A DNA stretch of 64,000 bases. It comes from Paenisporosarcina sp. FSL H8-0542. GTDB taxonomy: Bacteria > Bacillota > Bacilli > Bacillales_A > Planococcaceae. Of the stretch, positions 1 through 9,340 are shown piece after piece (position 1 is the first letter of the stretch; the number at the start of each line of letters is the position of its first letter). The DNA is taken from positions 1,147,001 through 1,211,000 of the forward strand of contig NZ_CP152050.1 of assembly GCF_038632915.1 (NCBI RefSeq), read 5' to 3'. The translations under genes and the position numbers were made by a program. The notes under the pieces are model-generated. The model saw only the letters and a list, made by a program, of their open reading frames with translations. It ran no database searches and had not been told where the DNA came from.

Positions 1-1596
1 CTTAATTCTGATAAGGCAAAATATCAGCAAGCCACAACACGAACAAATATGATACCTACTATAATGCCAAAACAAGAGATTCCTAGTAAACCAATCGAAC
101 AACAGCCAGTGGATGCTCCTGTTGAAAGGTCGACTGGTCAGGACCAACAACTTGATCATGCAGTTGTGGAAGATAGTCAGCCTGGCTATATTTTCCCGAG
201 AGAGAGATATTTAGTACCACCTGAGCAAAAGACGCAAGATAACGAGTGGATGAGCATGCAAGCTGCTCGATTAATCGAATCCTTGTCTTATTTCCAAGTT
301 AAAGCGGAAATTGTAAGCATGGTTCAAGGTCCTGCTGTCACACAATTTGAAATGACAGTCGGTCAAGGGACGAAAGTAAGCAAAATTCGTAATCTGGCGG
401 ATGATTTGAAATTGGCACTTGCTGCGAAAGACATTCGGATACAGGCACCGATTCCTGGGAAAAGTTCGATTGGAATTGAAATTCCAAACCAAACGTCCCG
501 TCCTGTCCGTCTATCGGAAGTTGTCGGGAGTTCAAACTTCACGGATTCTGACTCACCGCTAGAAGCAGCTCTCGGATTAGATTTGACTGGGACACCTATT
601 ACCATTGATTTGCGTAAAATGCCACATGGCTTAATTGCGGGAGCAACGGGATCAGGTAAGTCAGTTTGTATTAATTCTTTATTAATCAGCTTATTATATA
701 AAGCCACGCCGAAAGAATTAAATTTACTCCTGATTGATCCGAAAATGGTAGAACTGGCACCCTTCAATCATATCCCTCATCTCGTCAGTCCCGTCATTAC
801 TGACGTTAAGGCTGCAACTGCTGCACTAAAATGGGCAGTAGAAGAAATGGAACGCCGTTATCAGCTGTTTGCTCATACAGGGGTAAGGGATATCACGCGT
901 TATAATGCAATGGCAGAAGAGAAAAGACAATTTGCACAAAAAATGCCTTATTTGTTGATTGTTATTGATGAATTGGCAGACTTAATGATGATGGCACCTA
1001 CGGAAGTGGAAGAATCCATTTGTCGGATTGCCCAAAAAGCACGTGCTTGCGGGATTCATTTAGTGGTCGCTACACAACGTCCGTCTGTAGATGTCATAAC
1101 AGGACTGATTAAAGCAAATATCCCGACTCGTATCGCATTTTCAGTATCCTCACAAATAGATTCGCGCACGATTTTGGATGTCCAAGGTGCTGAAAGGTTA
1201 CTCGGACGAGGCGACATGCTCTACCTCGGCAATGGTATGTCTGCGCCAATCCGTATACAAGGGACCTATGTAACGGATGAAGAGATGGAAGAAATTATTG
1301 AACACGCACGTAGTCAAGGAGAACCATCATATTTATTTGAGCAAGAGGAATTGGTACGTCGTCTGGAAGTGGCAGAAGATCAGGATGAGTTATTTGAAGA
1401 AGCGTGCCGATTTATTTTGGAACAAGGTTCTGCTTCAACTTCACTGCTTCAACGTAAGTTTCATATAGGCTACAACCGTGCAGCAAGACTTGTTGACTTA
1501 ATGGAACAGCATGGATATGTTTCGGAATCAAGAGGAAGTAAAGCACGGGAAGTTTTCATTACAGAAAATGATTTACAGCTTCTCTTCAATGATTGA
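1..1596 (+). CDS. sftA: DNA translocase SftA (FtsK/SpoIIIE family), 3' part only
   Basis: FtsK-type ATPase that moves trapped chromosomal DNA away from the closing septum. The reading frame is open to the first base of the window, so this is the C-terminal ~531 residues of a protein that is about 950 residues in B. subtilis (YtpS/SftA); the ATG at 49 is internal. Visible parts are a linker, the beta/alpha motor domain with Walker A GATGSGKS (bases 640-663) and Walker B LLIVIDELAD (about 952-981), the motif VVATQRPSVDVITGLIK, and a C-terminal winged-helix gamma domain that reads DNA orientation (about the last 65 residues). It lies directly upstream of murC, as in B. subtilis. No membrane segment is visible in this part, which fits the soluble SftA rather than SpoIIIE, though SpoIIIE cannot be formally excluded without the N-terminus. 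Confidence 0.93.
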   Translation, partial: LNSDKAKYQQATTRTNMIPTIMPKQEIPSKPIEQQPVDAPVERSTGQDQQLDHAVVEDSQPGYIFPRERYLVPPEQKTQDNEWMSMQAARLIESLSYFQVKAEIVSMVQGPAVTQFEMTVGQGTKVSKIRNLADDLKLALAAKDIRIQAPIPGKSSIGIEIPNQTSRPVRLSEVVGSSNFTDSDSPLEAALGLDLTGTPITIDLRKMPHGLIAGATGSGKSVCINSLLISLLYKATPKELNLLLIDPKMVELAPFNHIPHLVSPVITDVKAATAALKWAVEEMERRYQLFAHTGVRDITRYNAMAEEKRQFAQKMPYLLIVIDELADLMMMAPTEVEESICRIAQKARACGIHLVVATQRPSVDVITGLIKANIPTRIAFSVSSQIDSRTILDVQGAERLLGRGDMLYLGNGMSAPIRIQGTYVTDEEMEEIIEHARSQGEPSYLFEQEELVRRLEVAEDQDELFEEACRFILEQGSASTSLLQRKFHIGYNRAARLVDLMEQHGYVSESRGSKAREVFITENDLQLLFND

Positions 1597-1740
1597 CAAT
1601 GGAATTGAGAATAACCCCAGCCAGGTCTATATAATTGTGGGAAAAATCGTTCATTTCTAGGCAAGATTAAATGATGATATAATGGGGTAAGGAATTATTG
1701 ATAATAAAGTACGGGCACCTTTCCCAGGAGGTTTATACAA

Positions 1741-3036
1741 ATGACAGTGTTTCATTTTACAGGAATTAAAGGGTCTGGCATGAGTTCACTTGCACAAATT
1801 TTGCACGATGCAGGGAACCAGGTTCAGGGCTCTGATATAGAGAAACATTTCTTCACTGAAGATCCACTACGAGAACGTGACATCAAAATCTTGCCATTTA
1901 ACGCAGATAATATTGAAAAAGGCATGACCGTAATTGCGGGGAATGCATTTAAAGACAATCATGAAGAACTGATTCGTGCTAACGAATTAGGAATCGATGT
2001 AATCCGTTATCACAAGTTTTTAGGGAACTTAATGGGCCAGTACATCTCGGTAGGTATTACAGGATCACATGGCAAAACTTCTACAACGGGTTTGATGTCA
2101 CATGTATTAAGTGGCTTTGCACCGACTTCATATTTAATTGGAGATGGAACGGGTCATGGTGAATCGCAAGCACAATACTTTGCTTTTGAAGCATGTGAAT
2201 ACCGTCGTCATTTCTTAGCATACCATCCTGATTACATGATCATGACTAATATCGATTTTGATCATCCGGATTATTTTGGTGGCATCGACGATGTGGTTGA
2301 GGCATTCCAATCAATGGCGCTTCAAGTGAATAAGGCCATTATTGCATGTGGTGATGATGAACATCTACAAAAAATCCATGCCAATGTTCCCGTTGTGTTT
2401 TATGGATTTGGCTCAGAAAATGACTTTGAAGCTCGTAATGTGGTGAAAACGACTTCTGGGTCTACATTCGATGTTTTCGTTCGAAATGAATTTTATCGTA
2501 CATTTGAAATCCCTTCATTCGGAGACCATGCCGTACTAAATGCATTGGCTGTCATTTCTTTGTGTAATTACGAAGGAATCCCTGCTGATATTATTCAGCA
2601 GCAGTTGCATACATTCGGTGGCGTCAAACGCCGTTTTGCTGAAAGCAGAAAAGGAAATCGAATCTTAATTGACGATTATGCACACCATCCGACTGAAATC
2701 AAAGTAACCATCCAGTCGGCTCGTCAGAAGTATCCAAATCGTGAAGTCATTGCAATATTCCAACCTCATACGTTTTCACGCACGCGCACATTCCTTAAGG
2801 AGTTTGCAGAGAGCTTGGAAACGGCTGATAACGTATATTTGTGTGATATATTCGGATCAGCACGTGAAAATGCAGGAGACTTAACCATCGATGATTTATG
2901 TGATCTGATTGACAACTGTGTTGTCCTGAAAACCGAAGAAATTGATGTGTTACTGAAGCATCAAAATGCTGTATACTTATTCATGGGTGCAGGGGATGTT
3001 CAAAAGTTCCAAGCTGCCTTCGAACAAAAAATATAA
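1741..3036 (+). CDS. murC: UDP-N-acetylmuramate--L-alanine ligase MurC
   Basis: Cytoplasmic ATP-dependent ligase that adds L-alanine to UDP-MurNAc, the first amino acid of the peptidoglycan stem peptide. The 431-residue length is normal for Bacillales MurC. The N-terminal UDP-binding part starts with [18 protein letters not shown], the ATP loop is GSHGKTSTT at about residues 108-116, and the C-terminal ligase domain carries [10 protein letters not shown]. The ATG is chosen because AGGAGG lies 8-9 bases upstream. It follows sftA by 144 bp and ends in its own hairpin terminator. Identification is secure from the motif set and the sftA-murC gene order. Confidence 0.97.
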   Translation: MTVFHFTGIKGSGMSSLAQILHDAGNQVQGSDIEKHFFTEDPLRERDIKILPFNADNIEKGMTVIAGNAFKDNHEELIRANELGIDVIRYHKFLGNLMGQYISVGITGSHGKTSTTGLMSHVLSGFAPTSYLIGDGTGHGESQAQYFAFEACEYRRHFLAYHPDYMIMTNIDFDHPDYFGGIDDVVEAFQSMALQVNKAIIACGDDEHLQKIHANVPVVFYGFGSENDFEARNVVKTTSGSTFDVFVRNEFYRTFEIPSFGDHAVLNALAVISLCNYEGIPADIIQQQLHTFGGVKRRFAESRKGNRILIDDYAHHPTEIKVTIQSARQKYPNREVIAIFQPHTFSRTRTFLKEFAESLETADNVYLCDIFGSARENAGDLTIDDLCDLIDNCVVLKTEEIDVLLKHQNAVYLFMGAGDVQKFQAAFEQKI

Positions 3037-3042
3037 TTTCAC

Positions 3043-3079
3043 AAAACTCTGGTCTTTTTTGACTGGAGTTTTATTTTTA
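3043..3079 (+). terminator. Rho-independent terminator after murC
   Basis: A 12-bp stem (AAAACTCTGGTC with GACTGGAGTTTT, two G-U pairs) around a T6 loop is followed by ATTTTTAT. Confidence 0.75.
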
Positions 3080-3122
3080 TGGAGGAAATAAAATGTTTTT
3101 GTGGAATAAAGATAACATAGAT

Positions 3123-3148
3123 GTTTATTTACCGCTATGTGTGGGAAG
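3123..3148 (+). promoter_or_regulatory. Putative sigma-B promoter for ytxGH
   Basis: GTTTAT at 3123-3128, a 14-base spacer, then GGGAAG at 3143-3148. The sigma-B consensus is GTTTNN, a 12-15 base spacer, and GGGWAW. The B. subtilis ytxGHJ operon is a known general-stress operon, so the position directly before ytxG fits. The -10 has one mismatch. A TACAAT box at about 3160 could serve a sigma-A promoter instead. Confidence 0.45.
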
Positions 3149-3183
3149 ATAGGTAGTATGTACAATCTAGAGGAGGAACTCGA

Positions 3184-3669
3184 ATGGAAATAATATTATA
3201 CATAGCAGCGTTGGTTGCAGCTATAGGCTTTCTCGTTCTTTGCGTTAGTCTTGCGATGACATTTACATCGCTGAAGAAGACGCTTAATGAATTTTCAGAC
3301 ACAATGTCTGGATTAGAAGGTCAATTACAAGGAGTAACAAGAGAGACAACAGAATTATTGCATAAGACAAATGGTTTGGCTTCAGATATTCAAAATAAAT
3401 CTGAAAAACTTAACAGTGTTGTAGATGCCGTGAAAAATGTAGGGGAGTCAGTAAATGGCTTAAATACATCAATCCGACGCATTACATCGTCAATTACGAC
3501 AGAGGTAGAACGCAATGAAGATAAGATTGCGCAAGTTGTGCAATGGAGCAATGTTGCTCTAGGCATTCGCGACAAGTGGAAAGAAAGAAAAGCAATTGAA
3601 GAAGCTAGAGCAGGCTACACGATTTATGCAAGCGAACCAGATAAATCAAATAGAGATACAAAAAAATAA
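3184..3669 (+). CDS. ytxG: YtxG-like general stress protein (DUF948)
   Basis: A 161-residue protein of the DUF948 family, first in the ytxG-ytxH pair. Residues 4-24 form one hydrophobic membrane segment (IILYIAALVAAIGFLVLCVS). The rest is a hydrophilic helix rich in T, S, N and heptad-like leucines (about residues 30-115), followed by a charged tail. This is typical of these membrane-anchored coiled-coil proteins, whose molecular role is unknown. The ATG follows AGAGGAGG by 8 bases. ytxH begins 12 bases after its stop, so the two are probably cotranscribed from the sigma-B-like promoter upstream, as general stress genes are in B. subtilis. Confidence 0.88.
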   Translation: MEIILYIAALVAAIGFLVLCVSLAMTFTSLKKTLNEFSDTMSGLEGQLQGVTRETTELLHKTNGLASDIQNKSEKLNSVVDAVKNVGESVNGLNTSIRRITSSITTEVERNEDKIAQVVQWSNVALGIRDKWKERKAIEEARAGYTIYASEPDKSNRDTKK

Positions 3670-3681
3670 GGGGGAACCAAC

Positions 3682-4248
3682 ATGACACAATTTAAACCAA
3701 ATTATAACGAAGCGAAGTACAACCACGAGTTTTATTCGAATAAATCCAATCAGACGGAAGCCTATCTTCCACAAGCGTATGAGTATTCCAATGGACAGCA
3801 CCGAGATCCAATTTATTCAAAATCAAGTGATGATATGAATTCTAAGGATTTCTTAATCGGTGCATTGGTAGGCGGAATTATTGGAGCAGCTACTGCTTTA
3901 TTCCTTGCTCCAAAATCGGGTGCTGAGCTTCGTGGAGATGTGACAACTCAAGCTTCTTATCTAAAAGAAAAAACGGTTGATTTATCATCAACTGCCAAAG
4001 TAAAAACGTCTCAATTATCAACTCAATTAAAAGAAAAATCAGGTCCTTTGGTAGATAAGGTCAAGTCAATTAAATCAAAAACGCCAACATTAATGGATGA
4101 TGGTACAGTTTCATCAGAAGGGGAAGAGCCAATTGACTTCATGGAAACTGTAACGAATACAGCGTCTGAAGTTGTTGGGGAAAGCTCAAACGAAACTTCA
4201 ACCGCACAAGCATTAAAAGAAGCTGTAGAAGTCAAGAAAAGTCTATAA
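3682..4248 (+). CDS. ytxH: YtxH domain general stress protein
   Basis: A 188-residue protein with the YtxH signature: a short glycine/alanine-rich membrane segment at about residues 54-73 (FLIGALVGGIIGAATALFLA) followed at once by PKSGAELR. The ~50-residue N-terminal part is hydrophilic and rich in Y and N, unusually long for the family. The C-terminal part is an amphipathic, serine/lysine-rich stretch. It is preceded by GGGGGAACC-type ribosome binding sequence, sits 12 bp after ytxG and is followed by a clear terminator, so it closes the operon. The B. subtilis third gene ytxJ is absent here. Function of the family is not known beyond stress induction. Confidence 0.88.
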   Translation: MTQFKPNYNEAKYNHEFYSNKSNQTEAYLPQAYEYSNGQHRDPIYSKSSDDMNSKDFLIGALVGGIIGAATALFLAPKSGAELRGDVTTQASYLKEKTVDLSSTAKVKTSQLSTQLKEKSGPLVDKVKSIKSKTPTLMDDGTVSSEGEEPIDFMETVTNTASEVVGESSNETSTAQALKEAVEVKKSL

Positions 4249-4260
4249 TATTAAGTTTTA

Positions 4261-4296
4261 AAAAGCCCGCATAGTTAATATGTGGGCTTTATCTTG
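4261..4296 (+). terminator. Rho-independent terminator after ytxH
   Basis: AAAGCCCGCATA and TATGTGGGCTTT form the stem, followed by a short T-rich tail (ATCTT). Confidence 0.7.
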
Positions 4297-4360
4297 TATA
4301 AAACAATGATTACAATTAGCATTGAAACTTTCGCGCGTTGAAGCGTTAAAGATGTTTTGC

Positions 4361-4389
4361 GTGACTTTTAGAAATGTACATACTATAAT
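4361..4389 (+). promoter_or_regulatory. Probable sigma-A promoter of aroA
   Basis: GTGACT (4/6 to TTGACA) at 4361-4366, a 17-base spacer, and a perfect TATAAT at 4384-4389. It lies about 80 bases before the aroA start. Confidence 0.55.
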
Positions 4390-4470
4390 GGTTCTATTAT
4401 CAAAAAAAGCATCATACATCTTCCGATTGAATTTCGTGGATTTTGTATGGGTAAGAGAGGAGATCAAGGT

Positions 4471-5556
4471 ATGAGCCATCAAGAATTAGATAGCTTACGC
4501 ACAAATGTTGACGAATTAAACTTAGAAATTCTTCGTTTAATCAATGAGCGTGCTGCAGTCGTAAAAGAAATTGGAAAAGTAAAAGAAAAGCAAGGTGTCA
4601 ACCGATATGATCCTCTTCGCGAACGTCATATGTTGAACTTACTAAAAGAAAACAATGCGGGTCCACTACCGCAATCAACTGTAGATCATATTTTCAAGGA
4701 AATCTTTAAAACTGCATTGGAGCTTCAGGAAGATGATCACCGTAAAGCACTTCTTGTTTCTCGTAAAAAGAAAGCAGAAGATACAATTGTTGTAATCAAT
4801 GGGGAACGCATTGGAGAAGGCAAGCCATCATTTGTATTCGGTCCATGTGCTGTAGAATCATTTGATCAAGTTGCAGCTGTAGCAAATGCAATCCAACATA
4901 AAGGCTTGAGAATGATCCGAGGAGGAGCTTACAAACCTCGTACATCACCTTATGATTTCCAAGGTCTTGGACTTGAAGGTTTGAAAATCCTTAAGCGTGT
5001 TTCAGAGCAATACAATCTTGCAGTTGTTTCTGAAATTGTGACACCTCATCATCTAGAAGAGGCATTAGATTACATTGATGTTGTTCAAATCGGCGCACGT
5101 AACATGCAAAACTTCGAGTTATTGAAAGCAGCAGGTGCCATTAACAAACCGGTGTTATTGAAACGCGGAATGGCTGCAACGATTGATGAATTTATACATG
5201 CTGCCGAGTACATCATCTCCCAAGGAAATGATCAAATTATTTTATGTGAACGTGGAATTCGAACATACGAAAAAGCGACACGTAATACACTCGATATTTC
5301 AGCAGTTCCAATATTAAAACAAGAAACACATTTACCTGTGTTTGTGGATGTAACCCATTCAACAGGACGTCGTGATTTACTATTGCCTACAGCGAAAGCG
5401 GCAATTGCCATTGGTGCAGATGGTGTTATGGCTGAAGTACATCCAGACCCAGCTGTTGCTTTATCTGATGCAGCACAACAAATGAACTTACAGCAATTTG
5501 ACGAGTTTTACGATTCTCTTCAAAAGTTCATGAAATCATACGAATTTCAATCATAA
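4471..5556 (+). CDS. aroA: Bifunctional chorismate mutase / DAHP synthase AroA(G)
   Basis: A 361-residue bifunctional enzyme at the entrance of the shikimate pathway. Residues 1-90 are an AroQ-class chorismate mutase ([20 protein letters not shown], then the R-x-x-M-L motif). Residues about 110-355 are a type I beta DAHP synthase barrel that condenses PEP and erythrose-4-phosphate, with [26 protein letters not shown] and [11 protein letters not shown]. In Bacillus the mutase domain gives feedback control by chorismate/prephenate. An ATG at 4447 is in frame, but the ATG at 4471 is preferred: GAGAGGAG lies just upstream and the protein then aligns with the B. subtilis N-terminus (MS...ELDSLR). 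It lies before ccpA as in B. subtilis. Confidence 0.96.
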   Translation: MSHQELDSLRTNVDELNLEILRLINERAAVVKEIGKVKEKQGVNRYDPLRERHMLNLLKENNAGPLPQSTVDHIFKEIFKTALELQEDDHRKALLVSRKKKAEDTIVVINGERIGEGKPSFVFGPCAVESFDQVAAVANAIQHKGLRMIRGGAYKPRTSPYDFQGLGLEGLKILKRVSEQYNLAVVSEIVTPHHLEEALDYIDVVQIGARNMQNFELLKAAGAINKPVLLKRGMAATIDEFIHAAEYIISQGNDQIILCERGIRTYEKATRNTLDISAVPILKQETHLPVFVDVTHSTGRRDLLLPTAKAAIAIGADGVMAEVHPDPAVALSDAAQQMNLQQFDEFYDSLQKFMKSYEFQS

Positions 5557-5563
5557 GCATCTT

Positions 5564-5597
5564 ACCGGTTCAATTTCTGAACCGGTATTTTTCTTTC
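5564..5597 (+). terminator. Rho-independent terminator after aroA
   Basis: ACCGGTTCA and TGAACCGGT form a perfect 9-bp stem, followed by ATTTTTCTTTC. Confidence 0.85.
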
Positions 5598-5610
5598 GTT
5601 TGACGTAACG

Positions 5611-5640
5611 TTGGAAAACGTCAGAAAACTATTATATGAT
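5611..5640 (+). promoter_or_regulatory. Possible ccpA promoter
   Basis: TTGGAA, an 18-base spacer, then TATGAT at 5635-5640, 36 bp before the ccpA start. It overlaps an inverted repeat TGACGT / ACGTCA (5601-5623) whose role is unknown; that repeat does not match a cre. Confidence 0.4.
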
Positions 5641-5676
5641 GGTATGAGATAGGGACCGAGCAGGGAGTGTAAGCAC

Positions 5677-6675
5677 ATGACAATTACAATTTATGACGTA
5701 GCACGTGAAGCTAGCGTTTCGATGGCAACGGTTTCACGAGTTGTTAACGGCAATCCGAATGTAAAACCGGCTACTCGGAAAAAAGTGCTGGACGTTATTG
5801 AACGATTGGAGTATCGTCCAAACGCGGTTGCCAGAGGACTGGCAAGTAAGAAAACAACTACAGTTGGAGTTATTATTCCAGATATATCAAATATTTTTTA
5901 CGCAGAACTTGCACGAGGAATAGAAGATATTGCGACCATGTATCGCTATAATATTATATTATCAAACTCGGATCAGCGAGAAGATAAAGAGTTACAACTC
6001 CTGGAAACGATGTTTGGAAAACAAGTGGATGGAATTGTGTTCATGAGTGAACATGTATCGACAGAGTTGTTAAATATGATGGAGCGATCGCCCGTACCAA
6101 TCGTTTTAGCAGGTACAATTGATCCTTCAGGGAAAATGCCTTCTGTAAATATCGACTATCACCAGGCAGCTTATGAAGCGGTTAATCGCTTGCTTCAAAA
6201 TAATCACAAACGAATCGCGTACGTTTCTGGGTCATTATCGTCCACCATCAATCGTGCATTCAAATTCACAGGCTATGAAAAAGCTTTAGGGGATGCAGGT
6301 CTTGATATGAACGAAGAATTGGTAGTGGAAAGTGAAGCCACTTATGACGCAGGGCATGCAGCATTCAGTAATTTAAAGAGTATGCAAGATGCACCTACGG
6401 CTTTCTTTGCAGGAAACGATGAACTGGCCATTGGGCTAATTCATGGAGCTCAGGATTCCGGTTTCCATGTTCCTAACGACATTGAAGTCATTAGTTTTGA
6501 AAACTCGAAGCTAGCACGAATGGTACGTCCAGAATTAACGAGTATCGTGTTACCTCTATACGATATTGGAGCGGTATCCATGCGTCTGCTGACAAAATAT
6601 ATGAACAAAGAGCAAATTGATGAGAAAACAGTAATATTGCCACACCGAATTGAAGAAAGAGATTCCGTGAAATAA
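5677..6675 (+). CDS. ccpA: Catabolite control protein CcpA
   Basis: LacI/GalR-family master regulator of carbon catabolite control. With HPr-Ser46-P as co-repressor it binds cre operators. The 332-residue length is normal. Residues 1-60 hold the helix-turn-helix and hinge ([20 protein letters not shown], then [13 protein letters not shown]). The remainder is the periplasmic-binding-like effector domain ([20 protein letters not shown]). Its place next to aroA and acuC-acsA is the standard Bacillus context. Two cre-like sites in this window (9225-9238 and 35541-35556) are likely targets. The ATG follows GGGAGTG at a normal distance. Confidence 0.97.
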   Translation: MTITIYDVAREASVSMATVSRVVNGNPNVKPATRKKVLDVIERLEYRPNAVARGLASKKTTTVGVIIPDISNIFYAELARGIEDIATMYRYNIILSNSDQREDKELQLLETMFGKQVDGIVFMSEHVSTELLNMMERSPVPIVLAGTIDPSGKMPSVNIDYHQAAYEAVNRLLQNNHKRIAYVSGSLSSTINRAFKFTGYEKALGDAGLDMNEELVVESEATYDAGHAAFSNLKSMQDAPTAFFAGNDELAIGLIHGAQDSGFHVPNDIEVISFENSKLARMVRPELTSIVLPLYDIGAVSMRLLTKYMNKEQIDEKTVILPHRIEERDSVK

Positions 6676-6679
6676 TGGA

Positions 6680-6716
6680 AGGAGTGGACTATGCATAGCG
6701 TAGTCCACTCCTTTTT
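6680..6716 (+). terminator. Rho-independent terminator after ccpA
   Basis: GGAGTGGACTA and TAGTCCACTCC form a perfect 11-bp stem followed by TTTTT. It lies between the converging ccpA and acuC genes and touches the acuC stop. Confidence 0.88.
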
Positions 6717-7897
6717 CAATGAGATCGAATTAAATAAAGTGCCTTGTTCAACACTTGTTTATTCTTTTCGGTAATTTCTTCTTTACGAGGTATGGGTTCA
6801 TATAAGTTATCTGGATCCAACCAGGTGGGAATTAATGGTACGGGTGATTCCGGTTGCCATTTCTCCAACCACTCTTTCGGTAGATTAACTTGAGGAAGTG
6901 GAATATTATTCATTTCCATCCACAATAACGACCAGGCTCTTGGCACCACTCTCCATATATCGTATCCTCCACCACCGACGGCAATCCATTTGCCGTCACA
7001 ATATTCGTGGGCAAGCTGATGGGCAAGCTTCGGAATCTCGTGGTAGATTTTCATGGTTCCATATAGATGAGTCAGTGGATCAAAATAGTGTGCATCTGCT
7101 CCATTTTGACTGATGATGACGTCTGGTTTGAAATAGGCAGCAATCTCTCGGAAAGCAGTCATATAAAGTTCCAAAAATGATTCATCTTCTGTAAAGGCGT
7201 CTATTGGTAAATTGAATGAAGTTCCATAACCCTGACCGGTACCACGTTCCGTTACATTACCGGTTCCAGGAAATAAGTATCTCCCAGTTTCATGAATGGA
7301 GATTGTACAAACATCAGGATCCTCATAAAAGCTCCATTGTACACCATCTCCATGATGAGCATCCGTGTCAATATATAGTACACGGGCTTTATACTTCTGC
7401 TGTATGTATTTAATAGCGACCGAACTGTCATTGTAGACACAAAATCCAGATGCGCGCCCATGAAAGCCATGATGCAGTCCGCCACCAAGATTTAGGGCAT
7501 GCGAAGCTTTATTTTCCATTACATAATCCACGGCAGTTAACGTGCCACCGACCAAACGAGCACTGGCTTCGTGCATATTCGGAAAAATAGGTGTGTCATC
7601 GGTTCCAATACCGTAACTCTCTGTTTCTGCAGAAGTGACAAGCCCTTTGCTCGCTTTTTTGACGATATCAATATATCGTGCATCATGCGCAAGCAATAGC
7701 TCGTCATCCGTTGCAATGCGGGGAGCGATGATGTCTTCATCTGTAAGCGCATTCATTTTTCGCAACAAATCGGTGGTCAAAGTCAGCCTTTTCTGATTGA
7801 ATGGATGGTTCTCAGAAAATTTGTAGCCCAATTGATCATCCGAATATATATAAACCGCATGTTTTTTTAGTTTGTCATTCCCGGCATGTTCGGCCAT
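6716..7897 (-). CDS. acuC: AcuC, acetoin-locus histone-deacetylase-family protein
   Basis: NAD-independent, metal-dependent lysine deacetylase of the arginase/HDAC fold. In B. subtilis AcuC removes the acetyl group that AcuA places on acetyl-CoA synthetase and so reactivates it. At 393 residues it is normal length, with the family signatures ALNLGGGLHHGF, YIDTDAHHGDGVQ (metal and charge-relay residues) and ISQNGADAHYFDPL. It is the third gene of acuABC. The only usable in-frame ATG (7897) lies inside the 3' end of acuB, giving a 31-bp overlap, with AAGAAGG 10 bases upstream. The overlap suggests translational coupling. Confidence 0.95.
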   Translation of the reverse strand: MAEHAGNDKLKKHAVYIYSDDQLGYKFSENHPFNQKRLTLTTDLLRKMNALTDEDIIAPRIATDDELLLAHDARYIDIVKKASKGLVTSAETESYGIGTDDTPIFPNMHEASARLVGGTLTAVDYVMENKASHALNLGGGLHHGFHGRASGFCVYNDSSVAIKYIQQKYKARVLYIDTDAHHGDGVQWSFYEDPDVCTISIHETGRYLFPGTGNVTERGTGQGYGTSFNLPIDAFTEDESFLELYMTAFREIAAYFKPDVIISQNGADAHYFDPLTHLYGTMKIYHEIPKLAHQLAHEYCDGKWIAVGGGGYDIWRVVPRAWSLLWMEMNNIPLPQVNLPKEWLEKWQPESPVPLIPTWLDPDNLYEPIPRKEEITEKNKQVLNKALYLIRSH

Positions 7898-8514
7898 AGC
7901 ACATCGAAACCTTCTTTACGTATATCTTCAATAATTCCGAGAGGGTTCATCGTCATTACACGGAATACCAAGATCTTGTTGTTGTCATTTTGGATATCTG
8001 GATACACAAGAACACTTAATACATTTGAATTATGATCATGAAAAACTTTGGAAACTTCAAATAATATACCAGGTTTATTCGGTACACGAACCTCAATTTG
8101 AGAACCTGGTTGGTGGGCGCCTGTTAATTCAATATATTTATATAATAAATCTGTTTCTGTAACGATACCAACTAATTTCCCACCACTGACGATGGGCAGA
8201 CACCCAATTTGTTGATCATAGAAAATCGTGGCAACTTCTTCAACAAAGTCCAGCGGATGTCCGGTTATAGGATTTTTCGTCATAATTTCTTCAAGAGGTG
8301 TTGAGTATATATCCTGATTATGTCCTACTATCCGATTGGAAGGTGTGGCATCTTTGATATCTCTATCTGATACAACCCCTACTACTTTGCCTTCATTATC
8401 GGTAATCGGCAAGTGTCTGATCTTACTTTCACGAAGGAGACTGATTGCATCTTTAATCGAATGTGAAGGCTGTAAGGTCAGGACATTTGTTTTCATCATT
8501 TGTTCCACAATCAT
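7867..8514 (-). CDS. acuB: AcuB, CBS-pair and ACT domain protein
   Basis: A 215-residue protein with two CBS motifs (about residues 5-60 and 70-130) followed by an ACT domain (about 140-215, from IEVRVPNKPGILFEVSKVF). This is the AcuB architecture. CBS pairs usually bind adenine nucleotides. The exact role of AcuB in acetoin/acetate use is not established, but it is always part of acuABC. It begins 22 bp after acuA and overlaps acuC by 31 bp. The start ATG is preceded by a ribosome binding sequence within the acuA-acuB gap (AAAGGAG-type). Confidence 0.94.
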   Translation of the reverse strand: MIVEQMMKTNVLTLQPSHSIKDAISLLRESKIRHLPITDNEGKVVGVVSDRDIKDATPSNRIVGHNQDIYSTPLEEIMTKNPITGHPLDFVEEVATIFYDQQIGCLPIVSGGKLVGIVTETDLLYKYIELTGAHQPGSQIEVRVPNKPGILFEVSKVFHDHNSNVLSVLVYPDIQNDNNKILVFRVMTMNPLGIIEDIRKEGFDVLWPNMPGMTN

Positions 8515-8536
8515 ATGTCAAAAACTCCTTTGCGGA

Positions 8537-9169
8537 TTAATACATAAATCGATTCATAAAACGTAACTGATCAAAGCGTTGAATGGATTCATTGTCAATA
8601 CGAGCACCAATTTTAGCCATTAAACAATTGGCCGGATGGGAGCTGATTTCTGGATCATCGGTTGCAAAGTATTCCAATCCACCTGCATTCATCATTTTTT
8701 CCATCACTTTTCGGTACTCCCATACATTCAGTCCAGTACCTTTTAAATCCCAATGCCAATAATACTCAGTAGTAATGGTGATATAATCTTCCATTGCATC
8801 ATCCATCATCGAAACGTGAAGCAAGCTCTTTCCGACACCGGTTCCACGAAACTTTGGAATGACTTCAATGGCCCCCAGTTCAATTAAGTTGCTCATTTGC
8901 CCTTTCGACCAACGTTCCAAAGGGTCAGGATACAAGAATGTTACATAGCCCACAATGGTCATGTTGTCACGAGCTATCAGAATTCTGCCTTCTGGCAACT
9001 TAGCAATTTCGATGATTGCCTTATGTTGCTGGGCAGGAGGTCGGAATGCCACCAAATCATCATGAAAGTCGTAACGTGCAAGATCTGCTGATGATATAGG
9101 TCCTTCGATAATTAAATGGCCATGTTTAGTCTTCAATTCCATGGCATTATAGGTTTTTTTATGATCCAT
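8537..9169 (-). CDS. acuA: AcuA, protein N-acetyltransferase for acetyl-CoA synthetase
   Basis: GNAT-family acetyltransferase, 210 residues, that in B. subtilis acetylates the active-site lysine of AcsA and so switches it off. The GNAT core is visible at residues 60-130: GRILIARDNMTIVGYVTFLY, then IELGAIEVIPKFRGTGVGKSLL with the acetyl-CoA pyrophosphate loop R-G-T-G-V-G. It is first in acuABC and transcribed away from acsA, its substrate gene, with 171 bp between. A cre-like box and a TATAAT lie in that interval, so catabolite control of both units together is likely. Confidence 0.95.
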   Translation of the reverse strand: MDHKKTYNAMELKTKHGHLIIEGPISSADLARYDFHDDLVAFRPPAQQHKAIIEIAKLPEGRILIARDNMTIVGYVTFLYPDPLERWSKGQMSNLIELGAIEVIPKFRGTGVGKSLLHVSMMDDAMEDYITITTEYYWHWDLKGTGLNVWEYRKVMEKMMNAGGLEYFATDDPEISSHPANCLMAKIGARIDNESIQRFDQLRFMNRFMY

Positions 9170-9202
9170 TTGTACACCACCTGAAAAGAATTACGTAGTT
9201 TC

Positions 9203-9238
9203 ATTATACATGAAAAAAACATAAGGAAAACGTTTTCA
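9203..9238 (-). promoter_or_regulatory. acuA promoter -10 overlapped upstream by a cre-like operator
   Basis: On the minus strand TATAAT (9203-9208) is a good -10 for acuABC. The -35 position, 16-17 bases upstream, falls in GGAAAACGTTTTCA (9225-9238), which differs from the cre consensus TGWAANCGNTNWCA at one base and contains the perfect palindrome GAAAACGTTTTC. CcpA bound there would block acuA and could also hinder acsA, 100 bp downstream on the other strand. CcpA control of acuABC and acsA is known in B. subtilis. Confidence 0.7.
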
Positions 9239-9340
9239 ATTTGATTAGAAGAGTCATAGTCGAAAAAGTAAAATTATTCGCCATTTACTTTCAATTTAAT
9301 GTAAACTAGTATTTGTATCGTAATTGAGAGGGTGGTAGAA

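Noticed and set aside
363-767. A 134-residue minus-strand frame in sftA
   Set aside because: Antisense shadow of the conserved SftA motor domain; no initiation signals.
4447-4470. The earlier ATG of aroA
   Set aside because: It lies before the ribosome binding site GAGAGGAG and would add residues not found in family members.
5601-5623. The TGACGT / ACGTCA inverted repeat before ccpA as a cre
   Set aside because: The spacing and the central CG do not fit WTGNAANCGNWNNCW; it is more likely a fortuitous or unrelated operator.
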